Source: a virus. Taken from it: 64,000 nt of DNA. The stretch lies in IMG/VR virus record IMGVR_UViG_3300024354_000013, positions 1-64,000 of that record. One strand, written 5' to 3'. The notes below the pieces were generated by a model that was given only the letters and a program-made list of their open reading frames with translations, did not search any database and was not told the origin of the DNA. Made by a program: the position numbers and the translations under genes. Shown piece after piece: positions 39,645 to 48,496 of the stretch (the first letter of the stretch is position 1; every line of letters begins with the position of its first letter).

Positions 39645-40717
39645 ACGTATTTAATTTTTGTTTTGTCAAAGAATTCTAATGCTTTCTTAAGCCATTTCCT
39701 TTCTACATCCTCTGTTGTGCAGATGATATATATCTTGGCTTTCTTGTCAGGATTGTCATATTCCATAGCCATGCACCTGTTTATCTTTTGAGCCAGGTTT
39801 TCTGCATTACTATCGAAATAGTTGATAATCACCTTGTTAAGAGGTTTATATGTTACCCCCGTGTTACCTATTTTCACTACAGCCATATGATTACCATGGC
39901 CTGCAGCAAACTTCTCAAATGTGTCTTTCTCTCCTTTCTTGCTATGATAGGAAGGAATGCCTAGCTGGTCAGCTATTTTTGTGACACCACAGAACACCAG
40001 AATGCGTTCATCTTTGAAATTCTGTAATATTCTCTTTGTACATTCACGTTTGGCTAAGCTGTTTTGGATTATTCTCATCCTTGCTAGCCTGAGAAACATG
40101 GTGGTTTTACCCTCACGCTCAGCGTTGCCTATAGCCCATGTGTAAGCATCAAAGCGCCTCTTCTCTGTACATATCTTGCCTTTGAAGTTTTGCTTTATCT
40201 TATCATCCAGGGGAATCATTCTCACAACTATCTCATAATCAACAATAACACCTTCCTTGATAGCCTGTTCAATTGAATAGTCTGCAATGACACACAAATC
40301 TAGGTGTTCACAGAGTGTGTCCTCTGTCCATCTAGATAGTGTACCTGTCAGGCCTAATACAACATCATTGCGTTTCAATAGGTCCTTGGTTGCAAATAAT
40401 TGATTATCAGACAGTAAGTGGATTTCATCTATCACCACCATGTCATAAGCATTGTCCTTATACTTATGCAGAGATATGTGTGTAGTGTATGTGACACCAC
40501 TGTCATCATATCCACGTTTCTCAAAGTCTGTTTGCCAAGCTGCTTTGATCTTTGTGTCTGGGTAGGCAATAAGAATGCTCTTTGGTTTAGTTTTCTCAAG
40601 GATGTTGATGGTGGTAAATATCTTACCAAATCTGGGACACAGATTAAGTATCCCAAACTTGCCAGCATTTATCCATATATCAGCAAACTCCTTTTGTCGT
40701 TTGTCTCTTAGAGTCAT
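39641..40717 (-). CDS. SF2 helicase
   Basis: 358 residues with motif I CPRFGKIFTT, the DEIH box MVVIDEIHLL, motif III LTGTLSRW and motif VI QKINRCMA. The P-loop has GKI where GKT or GKS is expected; the hydroxyl normally contacts magnesium, so activity may be altered. Related phage enzymes (UvsW-like) remodel forks and R-loops. Confidence 0.8.
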   Translation of the reverse strand: MTLRDKRQKEFADIWINAGKFGILNLCPRFGKIFTTINILEKTKPKSILIAYPDTKIKAAWQTDFEKRGYDDSGVTYTTHISLHKYKDNAYDMVVIDEIHLLSDNQLFATKDLLKRNDVVLGLTGTLSRWTEDTLCEHLDLCVIADYSIEQAIKEGVIVDYEIVVRMIPLDDKIKQNFKGKICTEKRRFDAYTWAIGNAEREGKTTMFLRLARMRIIQNSLAKRECTKRILQNFKDERILVFCGVTKIADQLGIPSYHSKKGEKDTFEKFAAGHGNHMAVVKIGNTGVTYKPLNKVIINYFDSNAENLAQKINRCMAMEYDNPDKKAKIYIICTTEDVERKWLKKALEFFDKTKIKYV

Positions 40718-40959
40718 AATAGTTTTATAAGTTGTCCGTTTCTATCTAACAAATGCACAACATCAAATTTGGTGTCATATTCCTCAATGATGCCTTGTAG
40801 TATATCATGAGGATTACGCCACATTTGCACAAACGTAAGCAGCTCCTGTGCTCCTAACAAACGTCCATGCTTATTTGGGTCATGCTTCTCCCTATACTTC
40901 TCATATATTAGTATAGTAGGATTTGTCATCCTCACTGTTAGATAGTCTTTCTTTGTCAT
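40714..40959 (-). CDS. Hypothetical protein of 81 residues
   Basis: Helical with IYEKYREKHDPNKHGRLL. It couples to the SF2 helicase (4-base overlap) and overlaps the upstream gene by 59 bases. Function unknown. Confidence 0.5.
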   Translation of the reverse strand: MTKKDYLTVRMTNPTILIYEKYREKHDPNKHGRLLGAQELLTFVQMWRNPHDILQGIIEEYDTKFDVVHLLDRNGQLIKLL

Positions 40960-41119
40960 GTGTAAATATTGACACGCTCCAGAAAAGCCACTCCAGGTTG
41001 ATCACTGTGTATCTATCTAAAGGATCAGGACTTCTCAGGATTGTTATTGTGGGTAATAATACAATTTGCCAGTAGGGTTCTTTCTCACTTGGAAAAGTGG
41101 AGAATAATTTCACGTTCAT
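40901..41119 (-). CDS. Hypothetical protein of 72 residues
   Basis: Aromatic-rich with YWQIVLLPTITILRS and VINLEWLFWSVSIF. It begins in an ATGA overlap with the DnaB-like helicase stop. Overlap with the downstream gene is long, so either may be misassigned. Confidence 0.45.
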   Translation of the reverse strand: MNVKLFSTFPSEKEPYWQIVLLPTITILRSPDPLDRYTVINLEWLFWSVSIFTHDKERLSNSEDDKSYYTNI

Positions 41120-42183
41120 AGTTGGTTATTTAAAAAATAGGATTTGTTAATCACTGCCTCATAATCAGCGTCTGTCATTACATTGCGTTTAGGCAGTTCT
41201 TTGAACATACCGATCTGGCCCATAAAACCAAGACCAATGCGCACATCATCTTCACCATAGGAATTCTTTATCAACCTAAGGTTTCTAAAATACTTAGCAC
41301 CATATTGGTCCTTCAGCTTATTCAGGTCATAACCACTTGGGTCAGCCACCTTATAGCGCATAGGATCAAACAGGGCTAATACAACATCAGCATCATTCTG
41401 TGTCTGTGAACTCTCAGCAAAATCTTCTAGCTGAGGCTCAACATCACCATTCTTAATCCTGATGGGATTGCTAATATCACGATTGAACTGACTCACCACC
41501 ACTGGCGTATATCCATAGAAGTCACGAGCATATCTGAGCTCATCACTCATCTTATCAATAGCCTGCTTCTTAGTGGTTTGGTCCTTCGTAGTCTTTAGTA
41601 GACCAATGTGGTCAATAATCACAAGTGTTATCTCATTCTCATGATTGGGGAAATAGCGCTTGTTATATTCATCCACCTGTTCTATCTTACCATGTTGTAG
41701 AGCGTGAGCTTTGAGCTCCTTGGCTATACCCACAGCATTCTCTGGACCATCAATGATTGTAATGATGTCATCCATTCTGCCAATATAATCCTCATACATC
41801 ATGAACAAATCATGCTCATCCTTGGTCATCTTCTCATTCCAGCCCAATAGCTTGCTTACAGGGATGATGATGCCCTGGTCGATGAATATCTTCCTGCTCA
41901 CCCATTTAGCCAGCTTATAGGTCCTAGAACGCTCCATAGAGCGATATATGATGCGTAGCTTCACTCCTGGATCAGTTTGGCTGATATACCAGTCAAATGG
42001 ATTGAGAACAAAGGCATCATCAATAAAGCTAGTCTTACCAGAGCCTGTTAAACCACCCACCAGGAAGTATATGCTCTTACGAATGCCAATATATCTATTT
42101 AGCCTATTAAAACCCATGGGTATACCGTTATTCCTCCCTGCTAGGCCAAGCTCCACTTCTTGTTTAAGTAGTTCAAAACTCAT
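41116..42183 (-). CDS. DnaB-like replicative helicase
   Basis: 355 residues comprising mainly the RecA-like motor. Walker A is LVGGLTGSGKTSF at about 37-49; Walker B is ITLVIIDHIGLL; VVVSQFNRD matches DnaB motif H3. The N-terminal interaction domain of DnaB is reduced or missing. It unwinds the fork with the nearby primase and polymerase. Confidence 0.85.
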   Translation of the reverse strand: MSFELLKQEVELGLAGRNNGIPMGFNRLNRYIGIRKSIYFLVGGLTGSGKTSFIDDAFVLNPFDWYISQTDPGVKLRIIYRSMERSRTYKLAKWVSRKIFIDQGIIIPVSKLLGWNEKMTKDEHDLFMMYEDYIGRMDDIITIIDGPENAVGIAKELKAHALQHGKIEQVDEYNKRYFPNHENEITLVIIDHIGLLKTTKDQTTKKQAIDKMSDELRYARDFYGYTPVVVSQFNRDISNPIRIKNGDVEPQLEDFAESSQTQNDADVVLALFDPMRYKVADPSGYDLNKLKDQYGAKYFRNLRLIKNSYGEDDVRIGLGFMGQIGMFKELPKRNVMTDADYEAVINKSYFLNNQL

Positions 42184-42359
42184 GATTCTTTTATTAGTTC
42201 TTCTATACTGTTATGACATAACTCACGCTCATGTTCTGGGCTACCACCCTCTTCTATCTCATCCAAACAGAGCTGATAATAACTGAGAATATCTGGCTTC
42301 ATTTTAGGATGGGTTGCAATCTGTTCTTTAATATATTGTAATAATTGTTCATGTGTCAT
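42180..42359 (-). CDS. Hypothetical acidic protein of 59 residues
   Basis: The frame links two genes by ATGA overlaps at both ends. It encodes a helical peptide with QYIKEQIATHPKMKPDI. No function recognised, but the perfect fit in the operon supports it. Confidence 0.6.
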   Translation of the reverse strand: MTHEQLLQYIKEQIATHPKMKPDILSYYQLCLDEIEEGGSPEHERELCHNSIEELIKES

Positions 42360-42985
42360 ACGTCTGTTCCTCCTACGGGTTTATCAGTTTCTTCAACTTT
42401 TCCACCCTCTTTAATTAGTTCAATAAATGGTTCAAAGCTTCGTTGGTTCAAATAAGTGAAGGAGTTCTGCATATAACTAAGTCTGTTAGTGCCTGTCTTT
42501 ACAGAATTCTCTTTCTTTTGAGCCACCTCGAAGTTTAATGCTTCTATCAGCTGTCCAGCTGTATATTCTCCCTCTAGAAGGATTTTGTCAAATCTCAGTC
42601 TACATTCATCTCTATTCTGTTTTAAGCCTCTTGTGCCTGTAAACTTCTTTCCTTTGTGTGTAAATGTATCAGTGCCTGGATAGGCTTTCCACCACTCTTC
42701 AAATTCTGTTGTAGCAGGCTTACGCTTTATAATCTTTGTAGCCTCTTTGGTCTCCATAAACTGGAGCAGTTCTTCACCCAATGTTGTTATCTTCTCATCA
42801 GTGTTGGATATGAGTCCTTTTCTAATCAAAGTCTGATAGAGCGCAGCAATCTTCATACTCCCTTCACAGAGAGGTTGAACATCAAACTTCTGCTCTATCA
42901 GCTTCAAAAGATATATAACATCTAGGGAATAACTTTTCTTGATTAACTCTTCAAAATGGTAAGGAGTTATCTTTAAGTTGGTCAT
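42356..42985 (-). CDS. Putative helicase loader or replication initiator
   Basis: 209 residues. The first half looks like winged-helix sequence (LYQTLIRKGLISNTDEKITTLGEELL). The second half has FEEWWKAYPGTDTF and DECRLRFDKIL, a pattern common to phage replication proteins that load DnaB. Position just before the helicase gene supports loading. No catalytic motif. Confidence 0.55.
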   Translation of the reverse strand: MTNLKITPYHFEELIKKSYSLDVIYLLKLIEQKFDVQPLCEGSMKIAALYQTLIRKGLISNTDEKITTLGEELLQFMETKEATKIIKRKPATTEFEEWWKAYPGTDTFTHKGKKFTGTRGLKQNRDECRLRFDKILLEGEYTAGQLIEALNFEVAQKKENSVKTGTNRLSYMQNSFTYLNQRSFEPFIELIKEGGKVEETDKPVGGTDV

Positions 42986-43148
42986 TTGGCTGGGGTTTAT
43001 TCTCGTAAATCACTGTCACAGTTGCTGGAAGACGTGTATTCTCTTCTTCCATAATCTCTTGCATTATTCTCTGTTGCTCTTCTAACAAATATACGGAATC
43101 TTTGAGACTTTCCCGCTCAAAATCTTCAGAAATTATTGGATTGTTCAT
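42951..43148 (-). CDS. Hypothetical protein of 65 residues
   Basis: Glutamate-rich helical sequence (LLEEQQRIMQEIMEEEN) then PATVTVIYENKPQPND. The ATG at 43148 avoids overlap with the next gene. Unknown. Confidence 0.5.
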   Translation of the reverse strand: MNNPIISEDFERESLKDSVYLLEEQQRIMQEIMEEENTRLPATVTVIYENKPQPNDQLKDNSLPF

Positions 43149-43159
43149 AACAATTTTTG

Positions 43160-43294
43160 TTAGTCTTCGTGCCAAAATGTTGTTGTTGGATCATCATCTG
43201 CGTCATTATTCTCTTTCATTGTTGGAGCATGGATTATCTCATAGGCAATCCATATCCATACGATCACAAGGATCGCAATAAATAAATAAGTCAT
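43160..43294 (-). CDS. Small membrane protein of 44 residues
   Basis: One N-terminal membrane helix (YLFIAILVIVWIWIAYEII) and an acidic tail with DADDD. Fills the gap between two genes without overlap. Confidence 0.5.
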   Translation of the reverse strand: MTYLFIAILVIVWIWIAYEIIHAPTMKENNDADDDPTTTFWHED

Positions 43295-43308
43295 GGGTTG
43301 GGGGAGTT

Positions 43309-43737
43309 TTAGTCTTTTATGCGAAGGCCAAATTGCAGGTCAAACCATTGAAAGGTTTGCTCAGCTTTAGTTTTGTTGAACTTGAACACCTTCCTTAATA
43401 AAGGAATGGCATATGACTTGAATAATTCATATTGTTTGGTAGTCATGGTGTTAGTGGAATACCATTTTTCTTTCTTGGTTTCCTCCATGGTTTTACCAAT
43501 CATATTGAGTTGATATTCAACCAAATGTGTAGATACATTGGCTCTATTAATCACCACCTTAGGCTGTGGGAAGAATCTATTTCCATTCACCTCATCAATA
43601 AACTCCTGCTTGTCCCACACCTCTACATATGAATTATCATCAATGTATGTAAGTTTGATGATGTCTCCTCTCATGTAGCTGATGAAACACAGTTCACCAA
43701 TGTAATTCTTGAATCTATCTCCTTTTGCTAGTTTCAT
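43309..43737 (-). CDS. Hypothetical protein of 142 residues
   Basis: Begins MKLAKGDRFKNYIGELCFISYMRGDIIKLTYIDDN, an SH3-like strand pattern, then a helical C-terminus ending FQWFDLQFGLRIKD. Adjacent to the polymerase, overlapping its stop by 1 base. Function unknown. Confidence 0.55.
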   Translation of the reverse strand: MKLAKGDRFKNYIGELCFISYMRGDIIKLTYIDDNSYVEVWDKQEFIDEVNGNRFFPQPKVVINRANVSTHLVEYQLNMIGKTMEETKKEKWYSTNTMTTKQYELFKSYAIPLLRKVFKFNKTKAEQTFQWFDLQFGLRIKD

Positions 43738-45698
43738 TAGAATAATGTTAGTTGGTTAGGATTTACTACCACCTTGCGCTTTCTTCCTTCATAAGCAATC
43801 TTATGAATGATTTTCTCAGCGCGCTCTATGTAATATTGATAATTGATATTATCTAGAGGATGGCTTTTGTCTAAATGATTGCACACTGTACAAACCCACT
43901 CACCTGCTTCCACTTGCATAACATCTGCAGCTGTAGATTGACTGTCTGCATTCTTCACCTTGAGGAGCTTCTGTCCTGTGTTGGATACATAATACCTAAT
44001 GAGCTTGTCATAGACAGTTTTCTCACCTGTGGACCTATCTATTCCTTCATAATGGAAGTCTTTAGATGCTTTCTGTCTCAGGCAGAAATCAAATATCCTA
44101 TCACAACTCCTAATAGTACGCTCAACAGGTATATTATTAGTATAATATTGTTCAAGAGCCAACGGGATAATACGCGCTGACTTGTTCTTATGAAGCTCGA
44201 AATCTGTGAGGAAGTCTCCCTTCTTTTTAATTTCTCCATCTGTTTTTATTGCAATATAGTCATTTACCGTGGAAAATACAATCTTCTGATAATCAGTGCG
44301 TTCTAGCTCATATTGAGTGAGACTAGACCACCATTTGTTTATCTCATGCATTCTGTCTAATGTCACAGTTTTTATAAGAATTGTGACACCATCTGTGTTT
44401 GCAGAAATAACACGTATACCAGCTAATTCATATGCCTCAATAAGCATCATCAGGCTAAGCTCTCCTGTTATAGTGGTGAACATAGTGAGCTGTCTATCAT
44501 ATATCCAGGACTGCATGTCACTAGATTTGCCATACACAGAGTTTACAGCGAGCTTCAGTGCACCCACAATACCCTTAATCTTCTTATCCTTCTTAGCTAA
44601 AGGTTTGAGCTCTAGACGCTTCTCAAACATGGCTTGATAGCCTCTGAGAAATGCTGGTCCCAAATGTTGTGGATAACGCTTGTTATTGATGATGATAGCT
44701 GGATAGTAACTAGACACATCCCAGTCTATTATCTGATGATCTTCATCAGCTTCAAATATCTTAGGACTATTCTCTGTATGCAAACCACCCTTCATAAAAG
44801 AATACACATTGTTATAGAAATGTAGCTCCTCTTTGAAATCATCTTGCAAGCCCAGGCTCAGCTTCTTTATTCTCTTAAGGAATTCCTGCAGCTCTTTTGT
44901 TTGAAACTCCACATATGGAGCAATACAATTCTTTACAAGTATGTTCTTTCTAAAGAATCCTTTCTTGGGCAGTTCTTTATAATCAATGCCCTTCTCCTGA
45001 CAGTAGTATTTTTTGATCATCTCATCACCAATCTTACTGTCAGAATAATTGAGACACGGGATACCGAACTCTTGCTCGATATCCTGTCTCAACTCAATTT
45101 GATTGTTTCCTCTATATAGAGGATGATCTGTCTGTCCAATTGTTACCAAGTAAAACTGATAGGTAGCCCATACATCGTTTATACAATAACCTGTGGTGGT
45201 AACAATGTCCTCAGTGGTCATTCCTTCCTTGTTATGCACAATAGGCATCTCCTCAATGTTCTCTAAATCCATCTCAAACTCTAGCCTCTTTAAGCTAACA
45301 CGTCTATTCTTGTTGTCAAAGTGGTGTATTCTAAATAAGTCCACTTGTTTTAATGTGAGGTCTGTCTCACGATATTCTGGGAATACATCATGATTGGCAT
45401 CATCTATCACATCTGCTGCCTTCTGGTGGATTTTAGCTGTAATTTCTAGAGCAGAAAGCTCATGCCAATATTCATTGTTGCGTATCACCCATTCTACCAC
45501 TTGAGAGTCAAAGCGCAAGTTGTTGTAGCCCACCCAATAATAGTCTTTGTACTTCTCTGTGAAGTTGATGAATGCATCTAGGCTGTTCTCATCCTTATTC
45601 ACCCTGAATATTCTATAGGGCTCTTGAGGAATAAGACAAACAACCAGGAAATATTCTTTAAGCGTTTCTATGTCGTAGATAATTACGTTGTCCATCAT
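43737..45698 (-). CDS. Family B DNA polymerase with C-terminal clamp-binding motif
   Basis: 653 residues. Exonuclease motifs are YDIET (Asp9), NLRFD (60-64) and YCIND (171-175). Polymerase motif A is DVSSYYPAI (327), motif B KLAVNSVYGK (382) and motif C NTDG (434-437). Both activities look intact. The protein ends NQLTLF, matching the QLxLF peptide that binds the bacterial beta clamp, as in E. coli Pol II. No phage clamp is seen here. The start at 45698 follows the upstream stop; the longer frame adds residues inside it. Confidence 0.93.
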   Translation of the reverse strand: MMDNVIIYDIETLKEYFLVVCLIPQEPYRIFRVNKDENSLDAFINFTEKYKDYYWVGYNNLRFDSQVVEWVIRNNEYWHELSALEITAKIHQKAADVIDDANHDVFPEYRETDLTLKQVDLFRIHHFDNKNRRVSLKRLEFEMDLENIEEMPIVHNKEGMTTEDIVTTTGYCINDVWATYQFYLVTIGQTDHPLYRGNNQIELRQDIEQEFGIPCLNYSDSKIGDEMIKKYYCQEKGIDYKELPKKGFFRKNILVKNCIAPYVEFQTKELQEFLKRIKKLSLGLQDDFKEELHFYNNVYSFMKGGLHTENSPKIFEADEDHQIIDWDVSSYYPAIIINNKRYPQHLGPAFLRGYQAMFEKRLELKPLAKKDKKIKGIVGALKLAVNSVYGKSSDMQSWIYDRQLTMFTTITGELSLMMLIEAYELAGIRVISANTDGVTILIKTVTLDRMHEINKWWSSLTQYELERTDYQKIVFSTVNDYIAIKTDGEIKKKGDFLTDFELHKNKSARIIPLALEQYYTNNIPVERTIRSCDRIFDFCLRQKASKDFHYEGIDRSTGEKTVYDKLIRYYVSNTGQKLLKVKNADSQSTAADVMQVEAGEWVCTVCNHLDKSHPLDNINYQYYIERAEKIIHKIAYEGRKRKVVVNPNQLTLF

Positions 45699-45856
45699 TA
45701 ATCGTTTTCCCAATAATAATCACAGTCCTTCTTATCCTCATCATATGGAGGATTTGCAAAATATGACTGCCCATATTCATCTGCAGGAGCTGTATATCTA
45801 TAACATGTCTCTTTTAAAGGACAATCTTCTCCTTTACATTTTGCTATGTCTGTCAT
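45698..45856 (-). CDS. Small Cys-rich protein of 52 residues
   Basis: CKGEDCPLKETCYRY and KKDCDYW give four cysteines suited to a metal knuckle. It overlaps the polymerase start (TAATG) and the upstream gene stop. Such peptides are frequent in Bacteroidota phages; function unknown. Confidence 0.65.
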   Translation of the reverse strand: MTDIAKCKGEDCPLKETCYRYTAPADEYGQSYFANPPYDEDKKDCDYYWEND

Positions 45857-46095
45857 ATGTCATCATCTATATTCTCGTAATAAATTTGCCTCACTTTAGT
45901 GCCTAGCTCTTGGTCATTAGGAGTGTCATACACAATATGTGTTGGAATCAAAATGTGTGTACGATCTGTACCTCTCCTATAACATTTAATGCAGAGCTGT
46001 CCTGCTCCCTCGATATATCCCGTCCTCATATCAATGTGTGTTTCGTATTCATATGGTGTCTCTGCACCACAGAGGATACATGTATCTTTTGCCAT
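45853..46095 (-). CDS. Zinc-finger protein of 80 residues
   Basis: TCILCGAETPYEYETHIDMR and LCIKCYRRG provide two CxxC pairs, a treble-clef-like zinc site. The start at 46095 agrees with the promoter; the longer frame extends through the hairpin region upstream. Possibly a DNA- or RNA-binding regulator. Confidence 0.65.
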   Translation of the reverse strand: MAKDTCILCGAETPYEYETHIDMRTGYIEGAGQLCIKCYRRGTDRTHILIPTHIVYDTPNDQELGTKVRQIYYENIDDDI

Positions 46096-46137
46096 AATGA
46101 AAGATTTAAAATTGGTGCCCACATTGCTGTAGGCACT

Positions 46138-46169
46138 CAAATTTACTTAAATTTTCGTAAACGAACAAC
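46138..46169 (-). promoter_or_regulatory. Promoter upstream of the zinc-finger and polymerase genes
   Basis: Minus-strand GTTG (46169-46166), a 20-base spacer and TAAATTTG (46145-46138). A GTGCC/GGCAC hairpin (46115-46136) lies in the leader and may be the terminator of the upstream gene. Confidence 0.65.
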
Positions 46170-46352
46170 TTTCTTGTAATCATCTGAAGGAGAATAATAC
46201 ATCTTGTTGTTCTCTAATGTGAGCCTGTTGGTCTTCTTTCGTTTGAAGATGGCATCTATTAGTTTGTTGACATTTGGATTGTCTGAATCATCTGAATAAA
46301 CTAATGGCCTAACAGAGCTCCATGAGGAGCGGTAAACGAGGGTTGCTGGCAT
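46143..46352 (-). CDS. Hypothetical basic protein of 69 residues
   Basis: Basic sequence with NVNKLIDAIFKRKKTNRL and VVRLRKFK. No motif recognised. Its 3' end overlaps the -7 element of the next promoter. Confidence 0.5.
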   Translation of the reverse strand: MPATLVYRSSWSSVRPLVYSDDSDNPNVNKLIDAIFKRKKTNRLTLENNKMYYSPSDDYKKVVRLRKFK

Positions 46353-46371
46353 AAGTGTGTGCTTTTATTGT

Positions 46372-46674
46372 TTAGAAATAAATTCTAATGTGGTCTTTGT
46401 GCTGCTCCACCATTGCACTCATCAATCTTGGCTGCATAATAGACACCATTTCTGTCCTTTTTGTAGCATTTGTATTCTTTGTTCTACGTCTTTTAGGACC
46501 ATTCCACTCAGCCACCTTGCGTGTACGCTTAGCTAGATTGTAAAGGGTGATGCGAAATGATGATGTTTTTCTACCATACTGAGGAGCAAGTCTGTCAGCA
46601 ATAGCTGCAATTGGTTCTCCTGTACGAATAACTGTCTTTAATTCCTGTACCTGTTCTGTTGTTAACCTTGACAT
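46372..46674 (-). CDS. Helix-turn-helix-like basic protein
   Basis: 100 residues starting MSRLTTEQVQELKTVIRTGEPIAAIADRLA, a helical pattern like a small HTH, followed by KRRRTKNTN. It may be a DNA-binding regulator. Confidence in the fold is modest. Confidence 0.55.
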   Translation of the reverse strand: MSRLTTEQVQELKTVIRTGEPIAAIADRLAPQYGRKTSSFRITLYNLAKRTRKVAEWNGPKRRRTKNTNATKRTEMVSIMQPRLMSAMVEQHKDHIRIYF

Positions 46675-46704
46675 TTTTCTTTGATTTTAATTGTTAGTAA
46701 ATAA

Positions 46705-46884
46705 TTAACGAGGTCTGTCTGATCCGAGTATGTCCACCACTAGCCCTGAGCCATCTATTGTTGGCGCATATTCTTTTAGCCAAACAGGCATGGGAAGCTG
46801 TGATTTAATACCGTCTCTAATGTTGTTCCAATCATCAATGTCTTTTGCTTGTTGGAGCTTTTCCAACGCTTCTTGAAGGGTCAT
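46705..46884 (-). CDS. Hypothetical protein of 59 residues
   Basis: The frame encodes MTLQEALEKLQQAKDIDDWN and a C-terminal strand region ending GSDRPR. It fills a 220-base gap between genes on the same strand. Unknown. Confidence 0.55.
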   Translation of the reverse strand: MTLQEALEKLQQAKDIDDWNNIRDGIKSQLPMPVWLKEYAPTIDGSGLVVDILGSDRPR

Positions 46885-46894
46885 TTGCTTTGAT

Positions 46895-47071
46895 TTAATG
46901 TGAATAATCTGCCATCATGCGGTTGGCGTTTGTTATACCCTCTCTGCTTACATACAGTCTGGATATGTGCATTTCGTCAAACCACTGCTGATAGGCTGGG
47001 TCCATTTGTGTTTCTAGTCTTTCTTGTTCGATTTCTTCTAGCCTTTCAATCGTAATGTTTTCTAAAATCAT
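46895..47071 (-). CDS. Hypothetical protein of 58 residues
   Basis: From the ATG at 47071 it encodes a helical acidic peptide (TIERLEEIEQERLETQ). Codons upstream of this start belong to the neighbouring gene's other frame. Confidence 0.5.
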   Translation of the reverse strand: MILENITIERLEEIEQERLETQMDPAYQQWFDEMHISRLYVSREGITNANRMMADYSH

Positions 47072-47087
47072 ATGCTTTTTGTTTTTG

Positions 47088-47666
47088 TTAGGAATTATCG
47101 TCCGTATCAGCCTCATCAAATTCGTCATATTCATAATATTGTCCCTCCCCACCACATACAACACACACTGTGTCTGGTGTAGATCCATATCCTGTACCAT
47201 TGCAATGCTCACACATCCATGGTCCGTCATCATCTTCCTCTGTATACTCACCAGGAATGGACATGGTCACCTTGCCTGCATACAGAATTGGATTTATAGC
47301 ATCCTCATGAGCATAGTCCCATTCATCAATCTCTACATCCACCTCACCATCCCATTCTTCTAGGATGAAATTAACATCTTTGAGCTCTATGTCTCTTAAT
47401 TCGTCTGTATGCTCTCCTTCATCCCACCAGCCTATCTCATGTGGCTCAGCTATCACCTGTTCATCATAGATCAAATAAGGCTCTACAGGCGCTCCATTTT
47501 TCACAATAAACTCTTCCATGCTTTCCTGAGGAATCTTATCCAATGCCCATATCTCTGTATATTCTTTTCGTGTGCCTGGATTAATTTTAATGATGAACCA
47601 CATGCCTATTTCCAATTGTTTAGGCATATAGCTCTTAAGGACGAGCTCCACTGTTTGGTGTGTCAT
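47088..47666 (-). CDS. Acidic protein with DnaJ-type zinc finger
   Basis: 192 residues, very acidic. The C-terminus has CEHCNGTGYG and CVVCGGEGQ, two CxxCxGxG units as in the rIIB-like protein. The rest is beta-like with many Asp, Glu and Trp. Could bind unfolded protein or regulate transcription; no evidence decides. Confidence 0.6.
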   Translation of the reverse strand: MTHQTVELVLKSYMPKQLEIGMWFIIKINPGTRKEYTEIWALDKIPQESMEEFIVKNGAPVEPYLIYDEQVIAEPHEIGWWDEGEHTDELRDIELKDVNFILEEWDGEVDVEIDEWDYAHEDAINPILYAGKVTMSIPGEYTEEDDDGPWMCEHCNGTGYGSTPDTVCVVCGGEGQYYEYDEFDEADTDDNS

Positions 47667-47883
47667 CTGGCTTGTTTTTCAAGTAATTAAGAATGTCTTT
47701 TTCTTTAAATGTACGCTTTTGTGGATTGGCTGCACCCATAGGATCTTGTGTATTATCTACACGTACACACTCATACAAACCATCACCTATTTGTTTTATC
47801 ACCTTCCATGCTTGATACATAGAATTGCCATGTGTGCCCAGCTCATGTCTTTCAATGTGCTTTCTAAAGATTGTTCCCACCAT
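47635..47883 (-). CDS. Hypothetical protein of 82 residues
   Basis: Contains AWKVIKQIGDGLYECVRVDN, a small beta-sheet pattern, and ends KPDDTPNSGARP. Overlaps the next gene by 32 bases. Unknown. Confidence 0.5.
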   Translation of the reverse strand: MVGTIFRKHIERHELGTHGNSMYQAWKVIKQIGDGLYECVRVDNTQDPMGAANPQKRTFKEKDILNYLKNKPDDTPNSGARP

Positions 47884-47894
47884 ATTATTCTTTT

Positions 47895-48245
47895 TTATAA
47901 TTTGAATATGCTGCCATTAGAATCTATTTCTACCTCCACCTCAGCTCCCTGATGCCTGTCTGATACAAAGTCTATAAGGTCTCCGATAATCTGCTTATCC
48001 TTGATATGATTGTCAATTAGCAACAAATTGTATTCTTCTACCAGCTCACCAGCATCTAATGAATAGGTTTTAGCTTGGTATTTGGCAATAGGCTTATCCT
48101 TGTAATAGACAGTGATGTCATTCACAGAGAAATGGCTCAGTGATTCTCTCTGTCTTTTGTCAAATAGTGCCTTACCAATAATGATTTGTTTGGCTGCTGT
48201 ACAACCAATGGCTGTAATAGCTAATACTAATAGTAGTTTTTTCAT
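47895..48245 (-). CDS. Lipoprotein of 116 residues
   Basis: The signal peptide MKKLLLVLAITAIGC has lipobox AIGC at Cys15. The mature part is mixed with VNDITVYYKDKP. Possibly surface or periplasmic; could act in superinfection exclusion, but there is no motif. Confidence 0.6.
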   Translation of the reverse strand: MKKLLLVLAITAIGCTAAKQIIIGKALFDKRQRESLSHFSVNDITVYYKDKPIAKYQAKTYSLDAGELVEEYNLLLIDNHIKDKQIIGDLIDFVSDRHQGAEVEVEIDSNGSIFKL

Positions 48246-48496
48246 GGCTTTTCTGTTTTAGTGTATAATAATGTTTCGAATGCATCTGCAGCCTTTGGAT
48301 CTTCATCCTTGAGCATGTCTAGAGCTAGTTGATAACGTGTAAGCTCTTGTATTAGGCTGTCTTTAGCTATATCACCACCCTCAATCATACAATCAGCTTC
48401 CATCTTTCTCAATGTGATGTTCTGATTAATAACGATGTACACTATGCCTATAAATGCTATAGCTGTCAATGTACGTTCTAAAGTTTCTGATTTCAT
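48242..48496 (-). CDS. Membrane-anchored helical protein
   Basis: 84 residues, with one N-terminal membrane segment (TAIAFIGIVYIVINQNI) and a helical acidic remainder. Coupled to the lipoprotein by a 4-base overlap, so they may act together in the envelope. Confidence 0.55.
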   Translation of the reverse strand: MKSETLERTLTAIAFIGIVYIVINQNITLRKMEADCMIEGGDIAKDSLIQELTRYQLALDMLKDEDPKAADAFETLLYTKTEKP

